A stretch of 10,000 nt of DNA, from NCBI GenBank assembly GCA_020216745.1, contig JAIWNQ010000181.1:1-10000 (forward strand). Reading direction: 5' to 3'. This DNA comes from Candidatus Hydrogenedens sp. GTDB taxonomy: Bacteria; Hydrogenedentota; Hydrogenedentia; Hydrogenedentales; Hydrogenedentaceae. Shown piece by piece: positions 1 through 7,559 of the stretch. How positions within the stretch are numbered: position 1 is the stretch's first letter; every line of letters starts with the position of its first letter. A model generated the notes under the pieces. The model did not search any database. It saw nothing but the letters and a program-made list of their open reading frames with translations, and had not been told where the DNA came from. Position numbers and translations under genes: made by a program.

Positions 1-1009
1 TGAAGAGGTTACTGATGAACATATATCCAAGATTGTGTCCAGCTGGACAGGAATCCCTGTAGACCGTTTATTAGAAGGTGAGATGCAAAGGTTGGTTAAT
101 ATGGAAGAACGTCTTTCAAAAAGGGTTATAGGTCAAAAAGAGGGTATTCGTGCAGTATCTGATGCAGTTCGACGTGCACGTGCAGGTCTGAAAGACCCGA
201 ACAGGCCTATCGGTTCATTTATTTTCCTCGGCCCTACGGGTGTTGGGAAAACAGAGCTGGCTCGTGCATTGGCTGAACTTTTATTCGACTCTGAAAATGC
301 AATGATACGTATTGACATGTCTGAGTATATGGAAAAACATTCCGTGGCTCGTCTTATTGGTGCTCCACCTGGATATGTTGGATATGAAGAAGGTGGGCAA
401 TTGACAGAGGCAGTTAGAAGAAAACCTTATAGTGTTATTCTAATGGACGAAATTGAGAAGGCACATCATGAAGTATTTAATATACTGCTCCAATTATTGG
501 ATGATGGGAGATTAACAGATGGGAAAGGTCGAACAGTAGATTTCCGAAATACGATAGTGATAATGACATCCAATTTGGGAAGTGAAGTGTTCCAAAAAAC
601 AAACATGGATTACGAGAAACAGGTGGAATATGTCACAAATGTGTTACATAATCATTTCCGTCCAGAATTCTTAAATCGAGTTGATGATATTATTCTCTTC
701 CATCCCTTAACGAAGAAGGAAATACGAGCAATAGTGGATTTACAGATAAATCAAGTGGCGAAAAGGTTGGCTGAACGTCAGATTAGTATTTCTATAAGCG
801 ATAAAGCCAAAGAACAATTGGCAGAAGAAGGTTATGACCCTGTGTTTGGTGCAAGACCTTTGAAACGCTTGATACAACGTAAGATTGTAGACGCACTTGC
901 AATACAAATCTTATCAACAAATATTAGTGAAGGAGACCACCTGATTATTGATGTAAATGAGAATAATGAGTTCATATTTACGCATAAGAAAGCAGAGTGC
1001 AATGTGTAA
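1..1009 (+). CDS. clpB: ATP-dependent chaperone ClpB, C-terminal part (5' end outside window)
   Basis: This is the last 335 residues of a ClpB/Hsp104 disaggregase, a cytoplasmic hexameric AAA+ machine that threads aggregated proteins with help from DnaK. The reading frame is open from base 2, so the gene starts upstream; the GTG at base 35 is internal, since homologous sequence (SSWTGIPV and the residues before it) already precedes it. The visible part is the linker into the second AAA+ module and that whole module: Walker A GPTGVGKT (bases 230-253), pore-loop region with GYVGYEEGG, Walker B VILMDE (434-451), sensor-1 TSNLG, arginine finger in FLNR (668-679) and sensor-2 GARPLKR (848-868). 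Full ClpB proteins are about 860 residues, so roughly 530 are missing on the left. No ClpP-docking loop of the ClpA/ClpC type is seen after sensor 1, which favours ClpB. The gene ends 16 nt before a strong hairpin terminator and converges with the minus-strand genes. Confidence 0.95.
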   Translation, partial: EEVTDEHISKIVSSWTGIPVDRLLEGEMQRLVNMEERLSKRVIGQKEGIRAVSDAVRRARAGLKDPNRPIGSFIFLGPTGVGKTELARALAELLFDSENAMIRIDMSEYMEKHSVARLIGAPPGYVGYEEGGQLTEAVRRKPYSVILMDEIEKAHHEVFNILLQLLDDGRLTDGKGRTVDFRNTIVIMTSNLGSEVFQKTNMDYEKQVEYVTNVLHNHFRPEFLNRVDDIILFHPLTKKEIRAIVDLQINQVAKRLAERQISISISDKAKEQLAEEGYDPVFGARPLKRLIQRKIVDALAIQILSTNISEGDHLIIDVNENNEFIFTHKKAECNV

Positions 1010-1025
1010 AATTGATTGATGGTAG

Positions 1026-1075
1026 AAAAGCCTCCTTCTTAAATAGTCTATCTCAAAAAAAGAAGGAGGCTTTTT
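1026..1075. terminator. Bidirectional intrinsic terminator between clpB and the YfhO-type gene
   Basis: A perfect 15-bp inverted repeat, AAAAGCCTCCTTCTT (1026-1040) and its complement (1060-1074), encloses a 19-nt loop. On the plus strand the stem ends in a run of five T's (1071-1075). On the minus strand it ends in four T's, the complement of the A's at 1026-1029. It lies 16 nt after the clpB stop and 7 nt beyond the stop of the convergent membrane-protein gene, so it is well placed to end transcripts from both sides. Confidence 0.88.
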
Positions 1076-1081
1076 ATGGTA

Positions 1082-3352
1082 TCAAGAGAGCTGTGCAGAG
1101 AAACGGAATGAAAGTCTTAAAATAATTAAAGCAATTAATAATGTAGTAATAGTAATGGAAAATCCCCACCATAACCATTTACATTTATAAACAAATTCAA
1201 CCTGATGGTCTCCTTCACTAAGTTCAACCCCACGAAACGCAATATTCACTGGAATTATGTCTTTTGCAACTCCATCAACACTAACTGACCATCCAGGATA
1301 GTATGTATCAGCTAATACTAAGATACCTGGTTTTGTCTTCTCTACCTTTATGTGAACCTCTGTAGGTGAAATGGTTTCAATAGTAGCAGGCATTTCAGGA
1401 ATAGAGCCTGACTCGGGGATGACCGTATTTTCAACTAAATGAGGAGTGTCTGATGTAAGTAGTTCTGGTAATACTTTATCTACATTTTTACCCTTATAAA
1501 TAACATAAGCCCTTCCAATATTGGAATCTATTTGGAAGATAGCCACCCCAGAAGAAAATATCTGTTTTAATTTTACTTCTTGCCGTATAGCAGATATAGA
1601 ATCTGGCATTTTATTTTCTGGTGAAGGTGTATAAATAAAACATGACGTTCCTGTTCTTATCCATAATTTTGGTTCCTTCAATGCTTGGGTCATAAAGGCA
1701 TAGTAACGTTCTGTACATTTATCTTTTGGTATCACCATCATTGTGAGTGTTGATGGTGGAAAAATAATATTTTGTGCGTCCTCTGTGCCAGCAAATCGGT
1801 TTCCGTATGCTTCTAACTTAGTTATGATTTCATTATTAGGTGAGAATAATATGGAAGGTGTTGTTGGCCTGTATGGGTAATATAGTAGGGAAAGTGAGAG
1901 TATAAAAAGTAATGAAATAATAAAGCCAGCGTTACGAGGTGATGGAGAAAAAAGACTTATTAATAAATAAATAATGATAAGAAGTAAAAACAGGAGCCCC
2001 AACCCGAACTCCAGCCAGAAGTTATTAATTCCTATAAAATTGGTTATTTTCCCAATACTGAAACATAGGAAAAGAAGTAACCAGAATATAGGTGCAATAA
2101 AAAGGAGCCGTTTTAAGCATTGACGGCATTCATCTGGTGGAAACAAGTTCCATGACTCTATAGCGAGGCCTATTATAAAACCAGTAGATAAGATAATAAG
2201 CCAACCAATATGAACTATAGAGAAATTAAATGGGGATGGGAGAGATATATTGAGATATGGGAAGAAAACAAGTACTATGAAGATAAATATACTTGAGAAG
2301 AATAATAATTCAATTTTATCTTTTGTCTCTTTTGAAATGAGATGTCGTGCACTTAACCATAATGGGAGAAGTAAAATGGCACAAATTCCAGGTGAGCATA
2401 GAAGAATAACTGAAATATATTTTGAATTTTCTGAGGATATAGCCTTAGGGAGGAAAAGACCCGCCAAATCGCGAAGCATGAATCTTATTGGGTGATAATT
2501 CTCAGCGAATTTAGCTCTATGTGCCCACCATTCAAAAAAAGGCAATAGTTGGAATGCAATAAATCCATTTGCAACAATCCACGCAAGGATTATAAAAAGT
2601 ATAGAACTAAAATGATATTGCTTTCCTGATTTGGAAAGGTAAAGCATAAAAAATATGTATAACACTGTAAATGCAAAAATGAGCAATATCGTCTGAATGT
2701 CGCCTCCCAGTTCCATTATGGCAATGATAAAACTTAATAATATCCAAAAGCGGGGGGAGTGGCAAAAAATTTTGTTCAAGACGAGCAGATATATTGGGAA
2801 AAGTACAAGAATATCTGTCATAGGATGTATAGGGGTATATAGTAATGGTCCTGCGGTTTGGAATATAACAGCCACCAGTAAACCTGTGGATGGAAGTAGT
2901 CCAAAGGATATTGCAAGAAAATAGGTGCTGATACCAGCAACAACCATTTTAAACCATATACTTGAGTATATAGCCCATAGGAAAGGTAATAGGTAAAAGG
3001 GTAGACTGAATAAGGAGAAAGCACGACTACTCCAACGTGCTAAGAAAGGAGTGCCACTGCCTGTTGTGTGATCCCATAGGAGAGAGTAACCATCTTTGAC
3101 TTTAGATAAAAATAGGTAATCCGACAAGTATCTGGAGGTATCTGTAACATAGTCATTGGATGCTAATGGGACTTGAGATAGAGTTTTTCCTTCCATCCAT
3201 ATAGGGTTATTGTATAAGGAATAGTAGTTTCCAGAGACACGTTGGTTGGAGATGTCAATTGCAAGGATAACTGCTGGGAATAAGAGCAGGAAAATGAGGA
3301 TTGTTATATGGTCTCTTTTTGATTTAGATATATATCTGTATTCATTTGACAT
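1082..3352 (-). CDS. YfhO-type polytopic membrane protein (probable GT-C-like glycosyltransferase)
   Basis: A 756-residue integral membrane protein resembling the bacterial YfhO family, whose studied members are linked to sugar transfer onto cell-surface polymers using a lipid-linked donor. One membrane segment lies at about residues 14-32. It is followed by a long outside loop (about 33-115) rich in acidic residues (YVTDTSRYLSDYL), then about a dozen hydrophobic segments between 118 and 492. Residues about 493-727 form a soluble domain ending in the family-typical pattern ADTYYPGWSVSVDG (681-694) and a hydrophobic-acidic strand pattern, and a final membrane segment lies at about 728-746. The MELGGDIQ stretch (213-220) sits where YfhO proteins often have a conserved polar patch. 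The length is close to the family norm. The ATG start has a weak AGAG-type ribosome site. The gene follows lpdA by 81 nt on the same strand, so it may be the operon's last gene or be transcribed separately. The donor and acceptor cannot be told from sequence. Confidence 0.8.
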   Translation of the reverse strand: MSNEYRYISKSKRDHITILIFLLLFPAVILAIDISNQRVSGNYYSLYNNPIWMEGKTLSQVPLASNDYVTDTSRYLSDYLFLSKVKDGYSLLWDHTTGSGTPFLARWSSRAFSLFSLPFYLLPFLWAIYSSIWFKMVVAGISTYFLAISFGLLPSTGLLVAVIFQTAGPLLYTPIHPMTDILVLFPIYLLVLNKIFCHSPRFWILLSFIIAIMELGGDIQTILLIFAFTVLYIFFMLYLSKSGKQYHFSSILFIILAWIVANGFIAFQLLPFFEWWAHRAKFAENYHPIRFMLRDLAGLFLPKAISSENSKYISVILLCSPGICAILLLPLWLSARHLISKETKDKIELLFFSSIFIFIVLVFFPYLNISLPSPFNFSIVHIGWLIILSTGFIIGLAIESWNLFPPDECRQCLKRLLFIAPIFWLLLFLCFSIGKITNFIGINNFWLEFGLGLLFLLLIIIYLLISLFSPSPRNAGFIISLLFILSLSLLYYPYRPTTPSILFSPNNEIITKLEAYGNRFAGTEDAQNIIFPPSTLTMMVIPKDKCTERYYAFMTQALKEPKLWIRTGTSCFIYTPSPENKMPDSISAIRQEVKLKQIFSSGVAIFQIDSNIGRAYVIYKGKNVDKVLPELLTSDTPHLVENTVIPESGSIPEMPATIETISPTEVHIKVEKTKPGILVLADTYYPGWSVSVDGVAKDIIPVNIAFRGVELSEGDHQVEFVYKCKWLWWGFSITITTLLIALIILRLSFRFSAQLS

Positions 3353-3409
3353 TTTTAATTCTCTTTATAGATAAATATTTACCTATTATTCTACTAATAA
3401 TTCTTTGTG

Positions 3410-3437
3410 ATTATAAAGGAAAATGACACTGTTTTAA
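3410..3437 (-). promoter_or_regulatory. Possible promoter for the YfhO-type gene
   Basis: Reading the minus strand, TTAAAA (3437-3432) and TATAAT (3415-3410) are separated by 16 nt, a 4/6 and 6/6 match to sigma-70 boxes. The start point would fall near 3403, giving a leader of about 50 nt. The -35 box overlaps the lpdA stop codon. The 81-nt gap is larger than the other gaps in this unit, which makes a separate promoter reasonable, but AT-rich DNA produces such matches by chance. Confidence 0.3.
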
Positions 3438-4825
3438 GTTTTTTTCTTAGGGGTATGGATACTTATTCCGTAATAGTCTTCACTTGCCTCCATTATCGTT
3501 TCGGATAAGGTAGGATGTGTAAATATAGTATCGACTAACTCTTCTACTGTGCTTTCTAACGAAATAGCGACACTGGCTGTGGCAATAAGTTCACCTGCTT
3601 CGGGTCCCAATATATGGACTCCCAAGATTTCATCTGTTCGACTATCACCGATAATTTTTACCAGACCTTCAGGTTCGCCAATTGAATGTGCTCTTCCATT
3701 TGCAGAGAAAGAGAACCGTCCAATTTTTATCTCGAGATTTTGTTCTTTCGCTTTTTCTTCTGAAATACCAACACTGGCAAGTTCAGGGAAAGTGAACGTA
3801 CATGCAGGTATTGCCCGATAATTCATTTTTCGATTTCCACCTGTAGCGTTAGTAGCTGCAACGATACCCTCGTTGGAAGCCCCGTGTGCCAGCCATGTTC
3901 GGTCAATAACATCGCCAATAGCATAAACGCCTGGAACGCCTGTTTCCATTTTCTCGTTTACTGCGATGCCACCTTTTTTATTGATTTTTAATGCACTACG
4001 AAGTGGGTCCTGTATGCATTCTGAATTGCAACGCATTCCGACACATACTAATACCATATCTACTTCTATTTGGGTTGATTTAGCCCCTTCTATTGTGAGA
4101 AGAACACTATTTTTGTTTACGGTTGCATCTTTTAATTTGCTTCCAGTGTATACTTGTATCCCATCTTTTTTCAAAATGGATTCAAGTCTTTTTGTTAATT
4201 CTATGTCTTCTTTTGGCAGGATATTGGGCATCATTTCGACAAGATGAATTTCTGCACCGAAACTGTTCCAGATACATGCAAATTCGCAACCAATAGCGCC
4301 AGCTCCAATAATTCCTATTCGTTTAGGTATCTCTGTTAATTCAAGAGCCTGAGAACTATCGATAACAAGTTTTTTATCGAAAGGAAGTATTGGTAATTCT
4401 ACAGGTCTACCACCTGTAGCAATGATGATGTTTTTAGTGGTTAATTTTTTCCCTTCAACATCGACTTCATTAGGTTTATTGATAATTGCTTCACCTTTAA
4501 TCCAATCGATGTTGTATGATTTGAAGAGACGTTCGATACCACCTGTATTTAGGGAAATAACTTTGTTTTTTCTCAATTTTAATTGATTTAAGTCCAATTG
4601 AAGATTTTCGACAGAAATGCCAAATTCAGTTGCCTTTTTTAATTTTCGATATAAACCTGCGGTGTTAATTAGGGTCTTGGTAGGTATACAACCAATGTTA
4701 AGGCAAACACCGCCAAGATATTTTTTTTCGATAACGGCAGTTTTGGCACCTCTTTGAGCACTGCGAATAGCGGAAACATATCCACCTGGACCTGCCCCAA
4801 CGATGATAACATCATAATCTGGCAT
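3434..4825 (-). CDS. lpdA: Dihydrolipoyl dehydrogenase (E3)
   Basis: A 463-residue FAD-dependent disulfide oxidoreductase that reoxidises the dihydrolipoyl arm of E2 and passes the electrons to NAD+. The order of motifs is complete: FAD-binding GAGPGG (10-15), redox-active disulfide Cys41/Cys46 in CLNIGCIPTK, the NAD-binding fold with GAGAIG (174-179) ending in acidic Glu197 (NAD rather than NADP preference), the second FAD motif YAIGD (301-305), and the C-terminal dimerisation domain with the catalytic His437-Pro438 and Glu442 (HPTLSE). The length is normal for the family. The ATG is preceded by AAGGAG (4833-4838) with 7-nt spacing. It lies 38 nt behind the E2 gene, so the two are almost surely co-transcribed and work in one complex. 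The same E3 could also serve other lipoyl systems such as glycine cleavage. Confidence 0.96.
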   Translation of the reverse strand: MPDYDVIIVGAGPGGYVSAIRSAQRGAKTAVIEKKYLGGVCLNIGCIPTKTLINTAGLYRKLKKATEFGISVENLQLDLNQLKLRKNKVISLNTGGIERLFKSYNIDWIKGEAIINKPNEVDVEGKKLTTKNIIIATGGRPVELPILPFDKKLVIDSSQALELTEIPKRIGIIGAGAIGCEFACIWNSFGAEIHLVEMMPNILPKEDIELTKRLESILKKDGIQVYTGSKLKDATVNKNSVLLTIEGAKSTQIEVDMVLVCVGMRCNSECIQDPLRSALKINKKGGIAVNEKMETGVPGVYAIGDVIDRTWLAHGASNEGIVAATNATGGNRKMNYRAIPACTFTFPELASVGISEEKAKEQNLEIKIGRFSFSANGRAHSIGEPEGLVKIIGDSRTDEILGVHILGPEAGELIATASVAISLESTVEELVDTIFTHPTLSETIMEASEDYYGISIHTPKKKT

Positions 4826-4863
4826 AATCTATCTCCTTGTTGTTTTTATCGGATATATAAGTA

Positions 4864-6210
4864 TTACATAAAATCTGCTGATTCTAATATTTCACGGAAT
4901 CGACCCATAAATTGTCCACCTAACGCACCATCAATGACACGATGGTCACAAGACATAGTAACCTTCATGATGGGTCGGATAAAGATGCCACCGTCTACAA
5001 CCGTAGGACGTTCTTTTATTTGTCCTACCGCAAGGATGGCACTGTCGGGTTGATTTATAATTGCAGTAAAATGGTCTACACCATAAGGTCCGAGATTGGA
5101 AACTGTAAAGGTATTTCCTGTGTAGTCGTCCGGAAGTAGTTTGTTATTCTGTGCTTTTGTAATGAGTTCCTTAGCCGCTTTTGACAAGCCTTCAAGTGAT
5201 AATTCCTGAGCTTTTTTTATCACAGGCACAATCAAGCCTTGAGGTAATGCTACCGCTACACCTAAATTGATGTCAGGCATTTGAATGATACAATCTCCAC
5301 CCCATTGGACATTAACAGATGGAAATTCTCTAAGTGTTCTTACGACAGCATATAGGACAATATCGTTAAAAGAAACTTTAAATGGTAGTTGACTGCGTAA
5401 AGCTTTAGCATTTGTCATGTCGATTTCAACTGTAATGTAATAATGAGGTGCGATGTGGATACTTTGGCTCATACGTTCAGCAATAATTTTCCGCATCGGA
5501 GTTAGCGGAATCCTTTGAAGAGTTTCAGGAAGGGAAGATACAGGAGAAGGTTCTTTCTTCGGTATTAATTTTGCTTTTTCTATATCTTCCTTTGTAATTT
5601 TTCCATGTGGACCTGTTCCAGACACAGTTCTGAGGTCGATACCTTCTTGTTCTGCCAACTTCTTTGCCACAGGTGTGGCTTTTGGCACGTTGCTTAATGC
5701 ATTTTGGACATCAGAGGACATAATTCTACCGCCTACACCTGAACCAGTGACTAATTCTAATGGGATATTAGCATCACTTGCAGTTTTTTTAGCCCGAGGA
5801 GAGGCAATTACTTTACCAGAGTGATAAGATTCTGTGCGAATAGTGTCTGTTTTTTGTGTTGAACTTTCCTTCGGTACTTCTTCCTTTTGTTGAGGTGATT
5901 TCTCGTCTGATGGGATAGCCTCTTTTGTTGGAACGGAAGGACTGCCACTCATATACTCAGAAGGAATTGCCTCATTCTCTTCTCCAATTAAGGCTATTAC
6001 CGATAAAACAGGGACTTCAATGCCTGCCTCTACTAATATTTTCAAAAGGATACCACTGGTAGGAGACTCGACTTCTATTTCTGCTTTATCTGTTTGGACT
6101 GTAAATAGAGGTTCTCCTTCCTTTACAGGTTCACCTTCCTTTTTTAGCCATTGGACAATCGTTGCTTCTTCAACAGTTTGACCTAACTTTGGCATTTTAA
6201 CTTCAAACAT
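4864..6210 (-). CDS. pdhC: 2-oxo acid dehydrogenase complex E2, probably pyruvate dehydrogenase acetyltransferase
   Basis: A 448-residue E2 core protein that moves an acyl group from its lipoyl arm to CoA. The N-terminal lipoyl domain (1-78) carries the lipoylation site Lys42 in QTDKAEIE. A flexible linker rich in Pro, Ser, Glu and Lys (79-132) follows. Then come two peripheral subunit-binding domains rather than one: the first at about 135-171 (VTGSGVGGRI) and the second at about 178-214 (VSGTGPHGKI). After a short linker, the catalytic domain (about 230-448) contains FTVSNLGPYG and the active-site DHRVIDG with His423 and Asp427. The FTAIINQPDSAILAVG stretch resembles pyruvate-type E2, but branched-chain or acetoin E2 is not excluded. 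The start ATG has AAGGAAG (6217-6223) 6 nt upstream. The gene begins 13 nt after the mannitol-phosphate dehydrogenase-like gene and is followed by lpdA. No E1 alpha or beta gene is adjacent. Confidence 0.9.
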   Translation of the reverse strand: MFEVKMPKLGQTVEEATIVQWLKKEGEPVKEGEPLFTVQTDKAEIEVESPTSGILLKILVEAGIEVPVLSVIALIGEENEAIPSEYMSGSPSVPTKEAIPSDEKSPQQKEEVPKESSTQKTDTIRTESYHSGKVIASPRAKKTASDANIPLELVTGSGVGGRIMSSDVQNALSNVPKATPVAKKLAEQEGIDLRTVSGTGPHGKITKEDIEKAKLIPKKEPSPVSSLPETLQRIPLTPMRKIIAERMSQSIHIAPHYYITVEIDMTNAKALRSQLPFKVSFNDIVLYAVVRTLREFPSVNVQWGGDCIIQMPDINLGVAVALPQGLIVPVIKKAQELSLEGLSKAAKELITKAQNNKLLPDDYTGNTFTVSNLGPYGVDHFTAIINQPDSAILAVGQIKERPTVVDGGIFIRPIMKVTMSCDHRVIDGALGGQFMGRFREILESADFM

Positions 6211-6216
6211 CGGTGT

Positions 6217-6223
6217 CTTCCTT
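6217..6223 (-). promoter_or_regulatory. Ribosome binding site of the E2 gene
   Basis: AAGGAAG on the minus strand, 6 nt before the E2 ATG, directly abuts the stop codon of the preceding gene (6226-6224). The packing fits translation of both genes from one message. Confidence 0.7.
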
Positions 6224-7405
6224 TTATTTTGGGGTTATTAAGTTCATATCTTTTAATTTTTGTATAGAGTTTATTACTAATTCGTATAAAGGATTTATTA
6301 TGTCTATCTTACAAATATTTTTTAATACCCATTCATCTCCATAGTTTTTTCTACATTCTATCAATTCTTGGCTGGTTTCATCTTCACCGTTATAATAAAT
6401 TGCACCTGCAATTCCCAAACTGACGTGTTCAGGGTTGATACCTGCTCTAATGCAATACATGCCAGGCCCAATAAGCCTTTCACCTGGGCCTAATTTACGG
6501 ATAGGATCCCGAGCAACACGTTCTATCTGGTCTCCTAACCCACGATTATTATATCTTTTCAAAAGGTCATCAATGTACTGATCGAGTTCTTCGTAGGGTA
6601 GTCCATCTAACTTGTGAATAGCCTGAGCACTTTCAAGACCCGCTTTTTTTGCTATATTTCTAATGGTCTCATCCTCTACCGATTCCCAAATGTACTTATA
6701 ATTTTTGAGTTTCCCAAGATAGGCACAGACCGCATGAGTTAAATTGTGAACGTACAGTTTACGATGTACATAAGCTGAAAATGGACGACACAATTTCATT
6801 CCCTTTATATTTGGAATCTCTCCTTTTAATGCGTCTTTATCTACAGGCAATTCACAATATTCTTCTACGCGAATCAACAAAGGATGTTCTTTTAGGTCTT
6901 CGTGACGAATAATAGGAACCATTCGCCCAATAGATGCTTCAACTAACCCAATATTTTCATCAAATCGCTGTATTAATTCTTTGGGTAGATGGGATGTAAT
7001 CGCTTTGTAAAATGTTTGTTTCGGTTCTGGTAGATTCTCACAAATAATGATATTGAGTGGTTTTATCTCAGTTTTATTTAGTCGATTAATAATACCTTTT
7101 GCTAATATTGATGAGACATCCGCAACCCCTTTTGCGCCAACTGCGGTAGCAATAATATCAGCAGTTTCAACATACGTTACCACCTCGTCTACTTGAGATA
7201 GTAAAACAGCTTGAATATTTTGTACTGTAATGATTTGTTCTGTCTCGCCGACAATTTTTATTGGATACATTTTTAATTGATTAATATTATGAACCAATTC
7301 TGGCACCACATCTACGAATATAGTATGGTAACCACTTTCGTAAAAAAGTTGGCCTAAAAAACCTCGACCAATATTTCCTGCTCCAAATTGAACAGCTAAT
7401 TTCAT
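6224..7405 (-). CDS. mtlD: Mannitol-1-phosphate 5-dehydrogenase-like protein
   Basis: A 393-residue member of the polyol-specific long-chain dehydrogenases, predicted to interconvert fructose 6-phosphate and mannitol 1-phosphate with NAD(H) in the cytoplasm. The N-terminus AVQFGAGNIGRGFLG (4-18) is the family's Rossmann nucleotide-binding motif, followed by acidic Asp32 at the end of the second strand. KIVGETEQ (50-57) closely matches the corresponding stretch of E. coli MtlD. The catalytic signature K-x4-N-x2-H is present as Lys216, Asn221 and His224 (KLYVHNLTH). The length is close to the usual 380-390. I chose the ATG at 7405: it has AAGGG 7 nt upstream and gives the typical MKLAVQFGAG start. 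The upstream ATG at 7438 has no ribosome site and would sit about 11 nt from the predicted transcript start. It heads the minus-strand unit with E2 and lpdA. No mannitol PTS gene is nearby, so the true substrate may be another sugar-alcohol or uronate phosphate. Confidence 0.85.
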   Translation of the reverse strand: MKLAVQFGAGNIGRGFLGQLFYESGYHTIFVDVVPELVHNINQLKMYPIKIVGETEQIITVQNIQAVLLSQVDEVVTYVETADIIATAVGAKGVADVSSILAKGIINRLNKTEIKPLNIIICENLPEPKQTFYKAITSHLPKELIQRFDENIGLVEASIGRMVPIIRHEDLKEHPLLIRVEEYCELPVDKDALKGEIPNIKGMKLCRPFSAYVHRKLYVHNLTHAVCAYLGKLKNYKYIWESVEDETIRNIAKKAGLESAQAIHKLDGLPYEELDQYIDDLLKRYNNRGLGDQIERVARDPIRKLGPGERLIGPGMYCIRAGINPEHVSLGIAGAIYYNGEDETSQELIECRKNYGDEWVLKNICKIDIINPLYELVINSIQKLKDMNLITPK

Positions 7406-7411
7406 CAAGAT

Positions 7412-7417
7412 ACCCTT
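7412..7417 (-). promoter_or_regulatory. Ribosome binding site that decides the mtlD-like start
   Basis: AAGGGT on the minus strand lies 6 nt before the ATG at 7405. The competing in-frame ATG at 7438 is preceded by a sequence with no purine-rich Shine-Dalgarno match. This supports the shorter protein. Confidence 0.55.
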
Positions 7418-7455
7418 AACATTAGCTTTATCATACATACAAGGTTGGATTTGGT

Positions 7456-7464
7456 ATTATATCA
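7456..7464 (-). promoter_or_regulatory. Extended -10 promoter of the mtlD-like/E2/E3 unit
   Basis: On the minus strand the sequence reads TGATATAAT, a perfect TATAAT with the TGN extension that allows recognition without a good -35 box. The candidate -35 at 17-nt spacing, TACACC, is weak. Transcription would start near 7449, about 44 nt before the chosen ATG. Confidence 0.45.
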
Positions 7465-7474
7465 TAGATATAAT
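7456..7474. repeat. Inverted repeat spanning both divergent -10 boxes (possible operator)
   Basis: ATTATATC-ATA-GATATAAT is a perfect pair of 8-bp arms around a 3-bp centre. Each arm contains a TATAAT reading outward in opposite directions, so the dyad unites the -10 elements of both divergent units. A dimeric regulator bound here would cover both promoters. In AT-rich DNA part of the symmetry could simply come from two facing -10 boxes. Confidence 0.5.
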
Positions 7475-7546
7475 TTACGGTGTAATACTTGCCTTTTATA
7501 AATAGCATGATTAACAATGTGCTGTTATTATGAATGAACTTAACAT

Positions 7547-7552
7547 AAGGAG
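7547..7552 (+). promoter_or_regulatory. Strong ribosome binding site of the first Gfo/Idh gene
   Basis: AAGGAG within TAAGGAGATA is 7 nt before the ATG at 7560. It is the best Shine-Dalgarno match of any start in the window and fixes the start of this gene. Confidence 0.8.
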
Positions 7553-7559
7553 ATAAATC

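Larger units (their letters stand above)
7445..7474 (+). promoter_or_regulatory. Possible promoter of the plus-strand oxidoreductase unit
   Basis: TTGGAT (7445-7450) and a perfect TATAAT (7469-7474) are separated by 18 nt on the plus strand. The -35 box matches only 3 of 6 positions. A start near 7481 would give a leader of about 80 nt before the ATG at 7560. Confidence 0.4.

Noticed and set aside
35..1009. A complete 324-residue gene starting with GTG at base 35
   Set aside because: Homologous ClpB sequence continues upstream in the same open frame to the window edge, so the GTG is an internal valine codon.
1..1009. ClpA or ClpC protease subunit instead of ClpB
   Set aside because: The C-terminal AAA+ module is intact, but no ClpP-docking loop is visible after the sensor-1 region, and the overall pattern ([28 protein letters not shown]) reads best as ClpB. 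The N-terminal and middle domains that would settle it lie outside the window.
2250..2495. Plus-strand frames inside the YfhO-type gene, also at 2697-2924
   Set aside because: Antisense shadows of a well-supported membrane protein, with no ribosome site and no recognisable domain.
3549..4247. Plus-strand frames inside lpdA, and similar ones at 4754-5139 over the lpdA/E2 junction
   Set aside because: They run antisense to genes with complete catalytic motifs, and their composition matches reversed coding sequence.
7406..7438. Longer mtlD-like protein starting at the ATG at 7438 (11 extra residues)
   Set aside because: It has no Shine-Dalgarno sequence, the extra residues are unlike the family N-terminus, and it would sit almost on the predicted transcript start.
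7500..7530. Possible riboswitch or attenuator hairpin in the leader of the plus-strand unit
   Set aside because: AATAGCA and TGCTGTTATT pair only with a bulge over a few AT-rich bases. There is no terminator-like T-run and no known aptamer pattern.
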